A DNA stretch of 64,000 nucleotides from Microbacterium terrae (GCF_017831975.1 NZ_JAFDSS010000001.1:3100001-3164000), one strand, 5' to 3'. Numbered from the stretch's first letter, positions 1 through 9,006 are shown. The notes: generated from the letters alone by a model not told the origin. Numbers and translations are program-made.

Positions 1-311
1 ACCGCCTTGTAGACGAGGAAGAGGCCACCGGCGATGAGGATGAGGTCCTTCCACGAGAAGCCCATCTCGCCGATGAAGAACACGTCCTCCTTGAGCGTGA
101 TGATCCAGCCGGCGAAGAGCACGAGGATCACGCGCATCACCATCGCGAGGGTGAGGCCGAGGTTGCGGGCCTTCGCCTGCTGCTCCTTCGGCAGCTTCGA
201 CGCGAGGATCGAGATGAAGATCACGTTGTCGACGCCGAGCACCACCTCGAGCACGAACAGCGTGAAGAAGACGGCGATCAGATCGGGCGTGAAGGCGAGG
301 GAGAAGTCCAC
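1..311 (-). CDS. TerC family integral membrane protein (C-terminus beyond window)
   Basis: The visible 103 residues begin VDFSLAFTPDLIAVFF and contain LEVVLGVDNVIFISILASK, the conserved N-terminal block of TerC/Alx/YkoY membrane proteins (hydrophobic helix with a Gly-Val-Asp-Asn core), followed by two more hydrophobic stretches. Family members are linked to metal ion, especially manganese, homeostasis or tellurite resistance; which applies here cannot be told. The GTG at 311 is the only start in frame. A good AGGAGG (328-333) lies 16 bases upstream, which is longer than usual. The gene is divergent from the desaturase, and their first possible starts are only 12 bases apart. The 3' end is cut by the window. 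Confidence 0.85.
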   Translation of the reverse strand, partial: MDFSLAFTPDLIAVFFTLFVLEVVLGVDNVIFISILASKLPKEQQAKARNLGLTLAMVMRVILVLFAGWIITLKEDVFFIGEMGFSWKDLILIAGGLFLVYKA

Positions 312-322
312 GGAGCCATCGT

Positions 323-1606
323 ATGAGCCTCCTGCCGGATGCCTGGGAACTCCCCCTGCATACCGCCCGGGCCATATGGCCCCGCGTAGTGTGGGCGCCA
401 GCGATCGGCGACCTGCCTTTGGCTCCGCGTCGGTCCTCGGTTGCATCGCGAGTGGTCGGCATCCGACCAAGGGGGCGCATCATCGCACCTGTCGCATCTG
501 CCGCAACTGTCGCACCTGAGGCCGTCCTCGGTCCGGTACGCCAGACCTATGCCGGCACCGATACCTTCCCGCCCATCGCGCGGGCCTACACCGATGTCGC
601 GCAGGTCGTGCGCGAGACCGGACTCCTCCGGCGCACGCGCCTCTTCTACGGCGCGGTCGGCCTGGCGATCCTGCTGGGGATCGGCGGCGTGATCACCGGC
701 TTCATCCTGCTGGGCGACAGCTGGTTCCAGCTGCTCATGGCCGCAGCCCTCGGCATCGTCCTCACGCAGGCGTCTTTCCTCGCCCATGAGGCCGCCCACA
801 AGCAGATCCTCGAGGGCGGGCGCTCGAACGACCGGCTCGGGCGCATCATCGCCGCCGGCGTGGTGGGCATCAGCTACTCCTGGTGGAACGCGAAGCACAA
901 CCGCCATCACGCGAACCCGAATCGTGTCGGCAAAGACCCCGACATCGAGATCGACACCATCTCGTTCATCGAGACGGATGCCGCCTCCGCCGGACGCTTC
1001 CGCGCGCTCATCACCCGCAAGCAGGGGTGGCTCTTCTTCCCGCTGCTCACGCTCGAGGGGCTGAACCTGCACTACCTGGGTCTCAAGCACCTGTTCTCCC
1101 GCGGCGAGCTGAAGGACCGCTACCTCGAGCTCGGCCTCATCGCCCTGCACTTCGCGCTGTACCTCACGCCGGTCTTCCTGCTGCTGCCTCTCGGCATGGC
1201 GTTCGCCTTCGTCGGCGTGCAGCTCGCCGTGTTCGGCGTCTACATGGGCGCGTCGTTCGCGCCGAACCACAAGGGCATGCCGATCATCGCGCCCGACGCC
1301 AAGCTCGACTTCTTCTCCAAGCAGGTGCGCACCTCACGCAACATCCGCGGCGGCTGGTGGGCCACCTGGCTCATGGGCGGGCTCAACTACCAGGTCGAGC
1401 ACCACCTGTTCCCGAGCATGCCCCGCCCGCACCTCGCCAAGGCCCGTCAGATCGTCATCGACCAGTGCCGCCACCTGGGCGTGCCGTACACGGAGACGAG
1501 CCTGTGGGAGTCGTACGGCATCGTCATCGCCTACCTCAACCGCGTCGGGCTCGCCGCGCGCGACCCGTTCGACTGCCACCTGGTGGCGCGCTTCCGCCCT
1601 TCCTGA
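323..1606 (+). CDS. Membrane fatty acid desaturase (acyl-CoA/acyl-lipid desaturase family)
   Basis: A di-iron membrane desaturase that introduces a double bond into fatty acyl chains. Counted from ATG 323, all three histidine boxes are present: HEAAH (155-159), HNRHH (192-196) and QVEHH (357-361), with hydrophobic segments between them. The family is usually about 360 residues and starts just before the block PVRQTYAGTDTFPPIA, near residue 71. The first 50-60 residues are therefore doubtful, although ATG 323 has a GGAG seven bases upstream. GTG 452 and TTG 419 are the other in-frame starts. A shorter protein would leave room for the divergent TerC promoter. The function is firm; the start is not. 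Confidence 0.88.
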   Translation: MSLLPDAWELPLHTARAIWPRVVWAPAIGDLPLAPRRSSVASRVVGIRPRGRIIAPVASAATVAPEAVLGPVRQTYAGTDTFPPIARAYTDVAQVVRETGLLRRTRLFYGAVGLAILLGIGGVITGFILLGDSWFQLLMAAALGIVLTQASFLAHEAAHKQILEGGRSNDRLGRIIAAGVVGISYSWWNAKHNRHHANPNRVGKDPDIEIDTISFIETDAASAGRFRALITRKQGWLFFPLLTLEGLNLHYLGLKHLFSRGELKDRYLELGLIALHFALYLTPVFLLLPLGMAFAFVGVQLAVFGVYMGASFAPNHKGMPIIAPDAKLDFFSKQVRTSRNIRGGWWATWLMGGLNYQVEHHLFPSMPRPHLAKARQIVIDQCRHLGVPYTETSLWESYGIVIAYLNRVGLAARDPFDCHLVARFRPS

Positions 1607-1665
1607 CCTCCGGGAGCCCAGCGGGTCCGCACCCATCCGGGACACACCCCGCGCGCGACCACCCG

Positions 1666-1697
1666 ATCGGCCGATGAGGTCGAGCCCATCGGCCGAT
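1666..1697. promoter_or_regulatory. Twin palindromes, possible operator
   Basis: The palindrome ATCGGCCGAT occurs at 1666-1675 and again at 1688-1697, 22 bases centre to centre, which is about two helical turns. They sit in the 125-bp gap between the desaturase and the DUF2306 gene. A dimeric or tetrameric repressor could bind here, but no binding protein can be named. Confidence 0.35.
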
Positions 1698-1731
1698 GCG
1701 CGCCAGCCCGGCCGGCGCGAGCATCGGATGC

Positions 1732-2433
1732 ATGACCGACGCATCGCATCCGCACCGCCGCCGCGCGCCCGAGTGGGCGGCGCCTGCGGGGCTCATCGCC
1801 CTCACGCTCGTGCCGATGGCTGCCGGGGCCTCACGCCTCACGCAGCTCGGCACGGGCGCCGCGATCACGGCCGAGAACGCCCGGTTCTTCGACTCTCCGG
1901 TGCCGGTGATCGCGCACATCGTCGGCTCGACGCTGTTCCTGCTGCTCGGGGCGCTCCAGTTCGCACCGTCGCTCCGCCGTCGCGCGTGGCACCGCCGAGC
2001 CGGACGCCTCGTCGCTCCGGCGGGGCTCGTGTCGGCGGCATCCGGAATCTGGATGGCGGTGCTCTACGACCTGCCCGACAACAGCGGCGTCGTGCTCCTG
2101 GGGATGCGCGTCGTGCTGGGCCTCCTCATGGCGGGGGCGATCGTGTTCGCGTTCGCGGCCATCCGCCGCGGCGACGTGACCACCCACAGCGCCTGGATGA
2201 CCCGCGCCTACGCGATCGGACTCGGCGCCGGCACCCAGGTGCTGACGCTCCTGCCGTTCACCCTCGTCGCGGGCCCTCCCGACGAGTTCGCGAACACGGT
2301 GCTCATGGGTCTCGGCTGGGCGATCAACCTGTTCGTCGCCGAGGTCGTGATCCGTCGCCGTGCGCGTCGGATGCCGGGCGCCGTGCACGCGGCGACCCGC
2401 CCCGCCCCGGCGGCCGCGCCGCACCTATCATGA
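1732..2433 (+). CDS. DUF2306 family membrane protein
   Basis: A 233-residue protein with about six or seven hydrophobic segments. The pattern fits DUF2306: an early segment HIVGSTLFLLLGALQF, a basic loop RRRAWHRRAGRL, and later helices with MTRAYAIGLGAGTQVL. The biochemical role of this family is unknown to me. ATG 1732 was chosen because translation then begins MTDASHPHRR directly before the first hydrophobic segment; an upstream ATG at 1696 only adds low-complexity sequence. The stop codon lies against the start region of the next gene, a histidine kinase, so the two may be co-transcribed. Confidence 0.72.
   Translation: MTDASHPHRRRAPEWAAPAGLIALTLVPMAAGASRLTQLGTGAAITAENARFFDSPVPVIAHIVGSTLFLLLGALQFAPSLRRRAWHRRAGRLVAPAGLVSAASGIWMAVLYDLPDNSGVVLLGMRVVLGLLMAGAIVFAFAAIRRGDVTTHSAWMTRAYAIGLGAGTQVLTLLPFTLVAGPPDEFANTVLMGLGWAINLFVAEVVIRRRARRMPGAVHAATRPAPAAAPHLS
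2426..2431 (+). promoter_or_regulatory. -10 box TATCAT, leaderless start for the kinase
   Basis: TATCAT lies seven bases before ATG 2439. This spacing recurs at many genes in the window and supports 2439 over ATG 2430. Confidence 0.45.
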
Positions 2434-2438
2434 GGGGC

Positions 2439-3572
2439 ATGACGAGCCCGGTGCGTGCTCTGTGGGATGCGCCCGCCGCCGTGCCCCCGCCGCCCCGACG
2501 CGTCTGGCGCGACTGGGTGCTGGTGGGCGTGCTCGCACCGCTGGCATTCGTCGAAGCCGCCCTGCGCCCCGAAGTGCCGCACCGATGGCTGTGGGCGGTG
2601 GTGCTCGCCGCCCTCGTGCCCGCCCTGCTGTGGCGGCGCGCGCATCCGCTCGCCGCACTCGCGGGCGCCTACGCGGTCGGCGCGGTCGTGGGCCTCGTCA
2701 CCGGCGGCGACCCCGAGCTCTACGTGACCGCCGCGTTCCTGATCCTGCTGTACGCCGTGATGCGATGGGGCAGCGGGCGGGCGATCATCATCGGGGCGGC
2801 GCTCGTGCTCATCGGATGGGCGACATCGTTCGTCACCGGCTCGCCGACGCCGGGCGACGCGATCGGCGGCCTCGCCGTGGTCGCCCTGACCTCGAGCCTC
2901 GGCTTCGCCTTCCGCTGGCGGGCGGCGTCGCGGGCGCGCGAGCTCGACGAGGTGCGGCTGCGCGAGCGCGTGCAGCTGGCGCGCGACCTGCACGACACCG
3001 TCGCCCATCATGTGTCGGCGATCGCGATCCAGGCGCAGGCCGGCACGGCGGTCGCCGGCACCGATCCGGATGCCGCGGCCCGGGTGCTCGTCGCGATCGA
3101 GCAGGAGGCGGGTCGCACGCTCGACGAGATGCGCTCGATGGTGGGACTCCTCCGCGGCGACGGTGCGGTCGAGCTCGCCCCGACGCCCGACCTCACCGCA
3201 CTCGACACGCTGACGGATGCGTCGACGCCGACGGTGCACGTGCAGGTGATGGGCGATCCGCGCGCCGTCGCCCCGGCAGCGGCGGCCGCCGTGTTCCGCA
3301 TCGCGCAGGAGGCGGTGACCAACGCGCGGCGCCACGCGATCGGCGCAACGCGCGTAGACGTGACCGTCGAGATCGGCGGGGTCGACGCCGATGCCGGCAC
3401 GGTGCGGCTGACCGTGCGCGACGACGGCGAGCCGGCGGCATCCGTCGCTCCGGGATTCGGCATCACCGGCATGACCGAGCGAGCGACGCTCCTCGGCGGC
3501 ACGTGCACCGCGGCGCCCGGCGAGCGCGGCGGCTGGGTCGTGACAGCCCGGATCCCGCGGGGCGCCCGATGA
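2439..3572 (+). CDS. Two-component sensor histidine kinase (NarL-partner type, HisKA_3)
   Basis: A 377-residue kinase. The N-terminal half has about five hydrophobic helices and no sizeable extracellular domain, so it may sense a membrane signal. The dimerisation domain carries RDLHDTVAHHVSAI, with His185 as the expected phosphorylation site. It is followed by a HATPase_c domain with N-box EAVTNARRHA and G-box GFGITGM. The layout matches small actinobacterial kinases paired with LuxR-type regulators, and such a regulator follows with an ATGA overlap. The start is 2439, from the -10 box seven bases upstream; ATG 2430, which overlaps the preceding stop, is the alternative. The stimulus is unknown. 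Confidence 0.9.
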   Translation: MTSPVRALWDAPAAVPPPPRRVWRDWVLVGVLAPLAFVEAALRPEVPHRWLWAVVLAALVPALLWRRAHPLAALAGAYAVGAVVGLVTGGDPELYVTAAFLILLYAVMRWGSGRAIIIGAALVLIGWATSFVTGSPTPGDAIGGLAVVALTSSLGFAFRWRAASRARELDEVRLRERVQLARDLHDTVAHHVSAIAIQAQAGTAVAGTDPDAAARVLVAIEQEAGRTLDEMRSMVGLLRGDGAVELAPTPDLTALDTLTDASTPTVHVQVMGDPRAVAPAAAAAVFRIAQEAVTNARRHAIGATRVDVTVEIGGVDADAGTVRLTVRDDGEPAASVAPGFGITGMTERATLLGGTCTAAPGERGGWVVTARIPRGAR

Positions 3573-4279
3573 CGATCCGCGTGCTCATCGCCGACGACCA
3601 GGAGCTCGTGCGGACGGGGCTCCGCATGATCCTCGACGCGCAGCCCGACATCGAGGTGGTGGGCGAGGCGGCCGACGGCGCCGAGGCGATCGACCGCGCC
3701 CGCGAGCTGCGACCCGATGTGTGCCTCTTCGACATCCGGATGCCGGGCACCGACGGCCTCGCGGCGACGGAGGCGCTCGCGGGCCCGGGCGTCGCCGACC
3801 CGATCCCGGTCGTGGTGATCACCACGTTCGACCTCGACGAGTACGTCTACCGGGCGCTGCGCGCCGGCGCGCGGGGGTTCCTCCTCAAGAACGCCGGACC
3901 GGCGATGCTGCGCGAGGCGGTGCACGCGGCAGCCCGCGGCGACGCCCTCATCGATCCGGCGGTGACCGTGCGGCTCATCGCCGCGTTCGCCGGCACCGAG
4001 GCTGGCACGGGCACGAGCTCGGGGCCGGGTGCGCCTGTCGGCGGCAGCACCGCAGCCGCGGCATCCGCTCCCCTCACCGAGCGCGAGGAGCAGGTGCTCG
4101 CCGCTGTCGCGCGGGGTCTCGGCAACGCCGAGATCGGCCGTGAGCTGCACATCTCACTCAGCACGGTGAAGACCCACATCGCGGCGGTGATGACCAAGAT
4201 CGCGGCCCGCAATCGCGTCGAGCTGGCGATCTGGGCGGCCGAACGAGATCGGGCGAGCGAGCGGCGAACCCTTAACTAG
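3569..4279 (+). CDS. Two-component response regulator, NarL/FixJ (LuxR) family
   Basis: A 236-residue regulator. The receiver domain starts [17 protein letters not shown], with acidic residues Asp9 and Asp10, phosphoacceptor Asp55 in CLFDIRMPG, and the switch Thr and Lys in VVVITTF and FLLKNAG. An Ala/Gly/Ser-rich linker leads to a C-terminal LuxR helix-turn-helix ([15 protein letters not shown] ... [16 protein letters not shown]). The ATG overlaps the kinase stop as ATGA, so the pair is translationally coupled. The kinase should phosphorylate Asp55 and trigger DNA binding. Target genes are unknown; the coupled DUF2306 gene upstream is the nearest candidate. Confidence 0.93.
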   Translation: MTIRVLIADDQELVRTGLRMILDAQPDIEVVGEAADGAEAIDRARELRPDVCLFDIRMPGTDGLAATEALAGPGVADPIPVVVITTFDLDEYVYRALRAGARGFLLKNAGPAMLREAVHAAARGDALIDPAVTVRLIAAFAGTEAGTGTSSGPGAPVGGSTAAAASAPLTEREEQVLAAVARGLGNAEIGRELHISLSTVKTHIAAVMTKIAARNRVELAIWAAERDRASERRTLN

Positions 4280-4322
4280 ACTTGACGGGTCCGGCATCCC
4301 CCGATTCATGGAGTTGAGCCGC

Positions 4323-6656
4323 GTGACCACCCCCTCCTCGCAGAGCATCGCCGACACCGTCGCGAACGCTGAAGCCACCCCCGAGAAGGAGCAGCCGTAC
4401 GCGGCGCTCGGCCTCAAGCCCGACGAGTACGCGAAGATCCGCGAGATCCTCGGCCGCCGTCCCACCTCGGGCGAGCTGGCGATGTACTCGGTGATGTGGT
4501 CGGAGCACTGCTCTTACAAGTCGTCGAAGATCTACCTGCGCAAGTTCGGCGAGAAGGTCTCCGACGAGATGAAGACCCGCCTCATGGTGGGCATGGGTCA
4601 GAACGCCGGCGTGGTCGACATCGGCGAGGGCTGGGCGGTCACCTTCAAGGTCGAATCGCACAACCACCCCAGCTACATCGAGCCGTTCCAGGGCGCCGCG
4701 ACCGGCGTCGGCGGCATCGTGCGCGACATCATCTCGATGGGCGCACGCCCGGTCGCCGTCATGGACCAGCTGCGCTTCGGCGCCATCGACAACCCCGACA
4801 CCGCGCGCGTCGTGCACGGTGTCGTGTCGGGCATCAGCTTCTACGGCAACTGCCTGGGTCTGCCCAACATCGGCGGCGAGACCGTGTTCGACGCGGTCTA
4901 CCAGGGCAACCCGCTCGTCAACGCCCTCGCGGTCGGCGTGCTCCGCCACGAAGACCTCAAGCTCGCCAACGCCACCGGCGCCGGCAACAAGGTCGTGCTG
5001 TTCGGCGCCCGCACCGGCGGCGACGGCATCGGCGGAGCATCCATCCTCGCCTCCGACACGTTCGCCGACGGCGGCCCCACCAAGCGCCCCGCGGTGCAGG
5101 TCGGCGACCCGTTCGCCGAGAAGGTGCTCATCGAGTGCTGCCTCGAGCTGTACCGCGACGAGCTGGTCGAGGCGATCCAGGACCTCGGGGCGGCCGGTAT
5201 CTCGTGCGCGACCAGCGAACTCGCCGCCAACGGCGGCTCGGGCATGCGCGTCGACCTCGAGAACGTGCTGCTGCGCGACCCCACGCTCACGCCCGAGGAG
5301 ATCCTCATGAGCGAGAGCCAGGAGCGCATGATGGCGATCGTCGCTCCCGAGAAGCTCGAGGCCTTCCTCGCCGTCGTCGGCAAGTGGGACGTCGAGACGA
5401 GCGTCCTCGGCGAGGTGACCGGCGACGGCCGCCTCCAGATCTTCTGGCACGGCGAGGAGATCGTGAACGTCGACCCCTCCACCGTCGCGGTCGACGGCCC
5501 GGTCTACGAGCGCCCCGTGGCGTACCCGACCTGGATCGACGCGCTGCGCGACGACTCGGCATCCGCGCTCCCCCGCTCGAGCGACGCCGATACCCTGCGC
5601 CGTCAGTTCACGCAGCTGGTCGCGAGCCCCAACCTCGCCGACACGTCGTGGGTGACCAACCAGTACGACTACTACGTGATGGGCAACACGGCGCTGAGCT
5701 TCCCCGACGACGCCGGCATGATCCGCGTCGACGAGCAGTCCGGCCTCGGCTTCGCGATCGCGACCGACTGCAACGGCCGCTTCTGCCAGCTCGACCCGTA
5801 CCAGGGCGCCAAGCTCGCCCTCGCCGAGGCATACCGCAACGTGGCGGTCACGGGGGCCATCCCCACCGCCGTCACCGACTGCCTCAACTTCGGCTCGCCC
5901 GAGAACCCCGAGGTCATGTGGCAGTTCTCGCAGGCCGTCGACGGTCTGTCGGACGGATGCCTCGAACTCGGCGTCCCGGTCACCGGCGGCAACGTGTCGT
6001 TCTACAACCAGACCGGCGACCAGCCGATCTTCCCGACGCCCGTCGTGGGCGTGCTCGGCATCATCGACGACGTCGCCCGCCGCATCCCGTCGGGCTGGCA
6101 GGACGCCGGCGAGAACATCTACCTGCTGGGCGTGACCTCGACCGAGCTGAGCGGCTCGCAGTGGGCAGGCACCATCCACGGGCACCTCGGCGGCCGCCCG
6201 CCGGCTGTCGACCTCGCGGGCGAGCGCAAGCTCGCCGAGCTGCTGCACGCGGCCGGCCAGCAGTCGCTCGTGTCGTCGGCGCACGACCTGTCGTCGGGTG
6301 GCCTCGCGCAGACCCTCGCCGAGGGCGTCATGCGCTTCGGCGTCGGCGCGCGCGTCTGGCTGAACGAGATCATGGAGCGCGACGGGGTGGATGCCGCGAC
6401 CGCGCTGTTCTCGGAGTCGACCGGCCGGGTGATCGTGACCGTGCCGCGTGAAGACGACGTGAAGTTCCGCGGGCTGTGCGAGGGCCGGGGCTACCCGGTG
6501 CTGCGCATCGGCGTGACCGACGCGGCAGCCGACGGCGATGCCCCCGCACTCGAGGTGCAGGGCCTGTTCACACTGCCGCTCACCGAGCTGCGCGACCTGT
6601 CGCACGGCACGCTCCCCGCCGCCTTCGGCCCGATCGTCGCCGAGCCCGTCGCCTGA
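4323..6656 (+). CDS. purL: Phosphoribosylformylglycinamidine synthase subunit PurL
   Basis: The large subunit of FGAM synthase, the fourth step of purine synthesis, which uses ATP and glutamine-derived ammonia with PurS and PurQ. The 777-residue length fits the stand-alone bacterial form. Conserved blocks are clear: [15 protein letters not shown] (catalytic His region), [50 protein letters not shown], and the second-half repeats [17 protein letters not shown] and [17 protein letters not shown] 4323 was chosen because a GGAG sits nine bases upstream and the protein then begins [14 protein letters not shown] 4308 in the same frame lacks a ribosome site. A TAGACT box at 4277-4282 may be its promoter. 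Confidence 0.96.
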   Translation: MTTPSSQSIADTVANAEATPEKEQPYAALGLKPDEYAKIREILGRRPTSGELAMYSVMWSEHCSYKSSKIYLRKFGEKVSDEMKTRLMVGMGQNAGVVDIGEGWAVTFKVESHNHPSYIEPFQGAATGVGGIVRDIISMGARPVAVMDQLRFGAIDNPDTARVVHGVVSGISFYGNCLGLPNIGGETVFDAVYQGNPLVNALAVGVLRHEDLKLANATGAGNKVVLFGARTGGDGIGGASILASDTFADGGPTKRPAVQVGDPFAEKVLIECCLELYRDELVEAIQDLGAAGISCATSELAANGGSGMRVDLENVLLRDPTLTPEEILMSESQERMMAIVAPEKLEAFLAVVGKWDVETSVLGEVTGDGRLQIFWHGEEIVNVDPSTVAVDGPVYERPVAYPTWIDALRDDSASALPRSSDADTLRRQFTQLVASPNLADTSWVTNQYDYYVMGNTALSFPDDAGMIRVDEQSGLGFAIATDCNGRFCQLDPYQGAKLALAEAYRNVAVTGAIPTAVTDCLNFGSPENPEVMWQFSQAVDGLSDGCLELGVPVTGGNVSFYNQTGDQPIFPTPVVGVLGIIDDVARRIPSGWQDAGENIYLLGVTSTELSGSQWAGTIHGHLGGRPPAVDLAGERKLAELLHAAGQQSLVSSAHDLSSGGLAQTLAEGVMRFGVGARVWLNEIMERDGVDAATALFSESTGRVIVTVPREDDVKFRGLCEGRGYPVLRIGVTDAAADGDAPALEVQGLFTLPLTELRDLSHGTLPAAFGPIVAEPVA

Positions 6657-6659
6657 CCC

Positions 6660-6740
6660 GTTTCGACTCGCTGCGCTCGCTCAACGACCGTTCATCTCCC
6701 CGGTCGTTGAGCGAGGAGCGGAGCGACGAGACGAAACGCC
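6660..6740. repeat. REP-like inverted pair after purL
   Basis: A left arm GTTTCG...CTCGCTCAACGACCG and a right arm CGGTCGTTGAGCGAG...GACGAAACGCC face each other around a short centre, forming a long imperfect hairpin just after the purL stop. The same word builds the arrays at 35393-35775 and 57082-57258. The hairpin may act as a terminator or mRNA-stabilising REP element. Confidence 0.8.
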
Positions 6741-6746
6741 CCACCC

Positions 6747-6752
6747 TAGACT
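6747..6752 (+). promoter_or_regulatory. -10 box TAGACT before small membrane gene
   Basis: TAGACT lies seven bases before ATG 6760, so the transcript is probably leaderless. The same hexamer with nearly the same gap precedes argG. Confidence 0.5.
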
Positions 6753-6759
6753 GGACACC

Positions 6760-6897
6760 ATGGCGACCGACGACGACGAGTACAGCGACTTCAACGAGAC
6801 CCGCCAGCAGCGCGTCAAGATCGTCGCCTGGGTGACGATCGTCGCCCTCATCCTCGTCGGCGGCGGCGCCACGGTCTTCGCCCTCCTCTTCGGCTGA
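6760..6897 (+). CDS. Small single-pass membrane protein
   Basis: A 45-residue protein with an acidic N-terminus (MATDDDEYSDFNETRQQR) and one hydrophobic helix (VAWVTIVALILVGGGATVFALLF) ending at the C-terminus. It probably sits with its N-terminus in the cytoplasm. No function is known. Support for a real gene is the typical -10 box seven bases upstream and the clean acidic-basic-hydrophobic pattern. Confidence 0.6.
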   Translation: MATDDDEYSDFNETRQQRVKIVAWVTIVALILVGGGATVFALLFG

Positions 6898-6926
6898 TCC
6901 CCAGCCCATGCGGCCTCGACCGCGAT

Positions 6927-6932
6927 TACCAT
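6927..6932 (+). promoter_or_regulatory. -10 box TACCAT
   Basis: TACCAT lies seven bases before GTG 6940 and favours that start over ATG 6931, which would overlap the box. Confidence 0.4.
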
Positions 6933-6939
6933 GGGCTTC

Positions 6940-7716
6940 GTGGAGCCGATCCTCGTCTTCTTCGGGAGCGTGTGGTGGATCGCTCCGGCCGTCGTCGGCG
7001 CCGGAGCGGTGAGCTACGGCGCCCTCACCACCGGCAGGCGCCGGGCGCGACGCCTCGAGCTCGACGCCGCCCGCCACGAAGAGACGCGGGCGTACAAGGC
7101 CCTCGTCGCGGCGAAGGCGCAGGTGCGCTCCGCCCACGCCGACCTCCTCGCCGCCAAGGCCCAGTCCCGCGCGAGCGGCCGCCAGGCGCTCATCGACGCG
7201 GTGCTCCCGTCCGATCCGGGGACCGTCGACGCGCATCGGCGACTCCAGGCGGCCAAGCAGGATGAGCGGTCGGCATCGCTCGCCCTGCGTGCGAGCCGCA
7301 CCCGCATCAAGGCGTCGTACGCCGAGTACCGGGCATCCTCGTCTCGCGATCCGCTGCCGCTCGCGCGCCTCATGGCCGAGCACGACGCGATAGCGACGCG
7401 CTTCGTGGCGTACGAGACCGATCCGGAGCTGGCGATCGCCTACCCGCAGATGACGGATGCGCGGCATCCGGCGACCCTCGCCTTCCTTCAGGCGCTGCGC
7501 GACGCGGGCTCGCATCGGCCGTCGAGTGCGCAGGCGAAGGTGTCGCCACCGCAGTTCCTCGACTACCGGCAGGCGGTGCGTCACCTCGCGGTCGCGTTCG
7601 ACGAGGCCGAGCGAGCGGCCGGTGCAGCCCCGCGCCAGCCGGTGGTGCTCGGCGGATGGACGATCCCCGAGTGGCTGGGCGTCGTGCGCCCGAACACCGG
7701 GCGCCCGACGGGCTGA
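6940..7716 (+). CDS. Conserved hypothetical protein, paralogue of the next gene
   Basis: A 258-residue protein that begins VEPILVFFGSVWWIAPAVVG, one N-terminal membrane helix, then a long Ala/Arg/Glu-rich region that is probably helical or coiled coil. The region about residues 145-225 (EHDAIATRFVAYETDPELAI ... YRQAVRHLAVAFDEAERAA) aligns with KTHDDIAARWLEYELDVAKV ... YRAAVTDFDVAFDLAERDA of the gene at 7768. The two are therefore tandem duplicates. The start GTG GAG CCG is also the same in both. I do not recognise a named family; the layout suggests a membrane-anchored cytoplasmic helical protein. Confidence 0.75.
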   Translation: MEPILVFFGSVWWIAPAVVGAGAVSYGALTTGRRRARRLELDAARHEETRAYKALVAAKAQVRSAHADLLAAKAQSRASGRQALIDAVLPSDPGTVDAHRRLQAAKQDERSASLALRASRTRIKASYAEYRASSSRDPLPLARLMAEHDAIATRFVAYETDPELAIAYPQMTDARHPATLAFLQALRDAGSHRPSSAQAKVSPPQFLDYRQAVRHLAVAFDEAERAAGAAPRQPVVLGGWTIPEWLGVVRPNTGRPTG

Positions 7717-7755
7717 GACGCCCGCTCCCGCGGCGCGCGTGCTCCGGCGGGTGGC

Positions 7756-7761
7756 TAGCAT
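7756..7761 (+). promoter_or_regulatory. -10 box TAGCAT
   Basis: TAGCAT lies six bases before GTG 7768, so each of the two paralogues seems to have its own leaderless promoter. Confidence 0.45.
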
Positions 7762-7767
7762 GGCAGG

Positions 7768-8751
7768 GTGGAGCCGTTCTTCGACTTCCTCCAGGGTTAC
7801 TGGTGGCTGGCGTTCCCGGCGTTCGGGCTGCTCGCAGCGGCCGGCAACGCCTGGGAGCGCGGCGCGCGGCGCCGCCACAAGCAGCGCCTCGAGATGATGC
7901 ACGCGAAGGCCGAGTTGAAGGCGGCTCAGGCGGCGGCGCGCGGCAAGCCCGTGGCTGCGGCATCCCTCCCGCCGATCACGGGGGCGACGGCGACTGCCGG
8001 TGCCGAGAAGGCGACGGATGCCGCGGCGCCCGGAGCGGGCGCCGGCGACCCGGGGCTGCAGAAGCTCATGAAGACGCACGACGACATCGCCGCCCGGTGG
8101 CTGGAGTACGAGCTCGACGTGGCCAAGGTGATCGCCTTCCCCGCGATGAGCGACGGGCGTCAGCCGCTCACTGCGGCGTTCCTGCGCGCCAAGCGCATGG
8201 CCGACGGCCTGCGACCGGCGTCACCGAAGGCGAAGCTCACCGCGGCTCAGCTCGCCGAGTACCGCGCGGCGGTGACCGACTTCGACGTCGCCTTCGACCT
8301 GGCCGAGCGCGATGCCCGGCGCATCCGCGATTCGGAGTTCTCGCCTGTCGAACGCAAGCGACTCGACACCGCGAAGCAGCTGCTCACCGTCGCGATCGAC
8401 CAGGCGGCGACCCCCGCCGAGCGCCAGGTCGCCTACCGGCGCGTGCGCGAGGAGCTCAACGGGCTCATCTCGCTGTCTGACGAGGCGATCGAGGTGCTCG
8501 AGAACAAGGTCATGCTCGAACTGCCGGCACGCACCGGCACGCAGGCGACCGCTGCGGATGCCGGTTCTGCCGCAGGCTCCCCGGTGCCGCAGGCTCCAGC
8601 CGCGGCGCCGAAGACCGCTCCCGCGACTCCCTCACCTCCCGCGGCACCGCCGAAGTCCACGACCGGTCAGCCCGAGAAGTGGCCGATCCCCGCGCGCACG
8701 AGTGAGAAGCCGGCGCCCCGGCCCGGCGTCACCCCGCCGCCGGCGACCTGA
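7768..8751 (+). CDS. Conserved hypothetical protein with N-terminal membrane anchor
   Basis: A 327-residue protein. VEPFFDFLQGYWWLAFPAFGLLAAAG forms one hydrophobic segment, followed by a basic stretch GARRRHKQRLEMMHAKAEL, an Ala-rich linker, and the domain shared with the preceding gene at about residues 95-190. A further helical part (LLTVAIDQAATPAERQVAYRR) and a Pro/Ala/Thr-rich C-terminal tail of about 75 residues are unique to this copy. The tail looks disordered. No function can be assigned. It has its own -10 box despite lying only 51 bases after its paralogue. Confidence 0.78.
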   Translation: MEPFFDFLQGYWWLAFPAFGLLAAAGNAWERGARRRHKQRLEMMHAKAELKAAQAAARGKPVAAASLPPITGATATAGAEKATDAAAPGAGAGDPGLQKLMKTHDDIAARWLEYELDVAKVIAFPAMSDGRQPLTAAFLRAKRMADGLRPASPKAKLTAAQLAEYRAAVTDFDVAFDLAERDARRIRDSEFSPVERKRLDTAKQLLTVAIDQAATPAERQVAYRRVREELNGLISLSDEAIEVLENKVMLELPARTGTQATAADAGSAAGSPVPQAPAAAPKTAPATPSPPAAPPKSTTGQPEKWPIPARTSEKPAPRPGVTPPPAT

Positions 8752-8841
8752 CCCCAGCGCTCACCCCCGAGAACGCACTCACTCGTCGGCGCAGATGTCA
8801 ACCCGGCGGACAGATGCCGGCCTATGGGGTTGACTGCACCC

Positions 8842-9006
8842 ATGTGGACCGTTCTCGTCATCCTGCTCGTCGCCTGGGCGATCGTCGCCGTCGTCGGGTT
8901 CGCCTTCGAGGGGCTGATCTGGCTGGCGGTCATCGGAGTCATCCTGTTCCTCGGCACCGTCGTCTTCGGGCTCATCCGTCAGCGGCGCCGCAACAACCGC
9001 GGCTGA
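8842..9006 (+). CDS. Small two-helix membrane protein
   Basis: A 54-residue protein, MWTVLVILLVAWAIVAVVGF followed by a second helix FEGLIWLAVIGVILFLGTVVFGLI and a basic C-terminus RQRRRNNRG. It resembles the short two-helix hydrophobic proteins common in Microbacteriaceae, with no known role. ATG 8842 is preferred; ATG 8824 adds six residues. A TTGACT lies just upstream of 8842, but no convincing complete promoter can be seen. Confidence 0.55.
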   Translation: MWTVLVILLVAWAIVAVVGFAFEGLIWLAVIGVILFLGTVVFGLIRQRRRNNRG

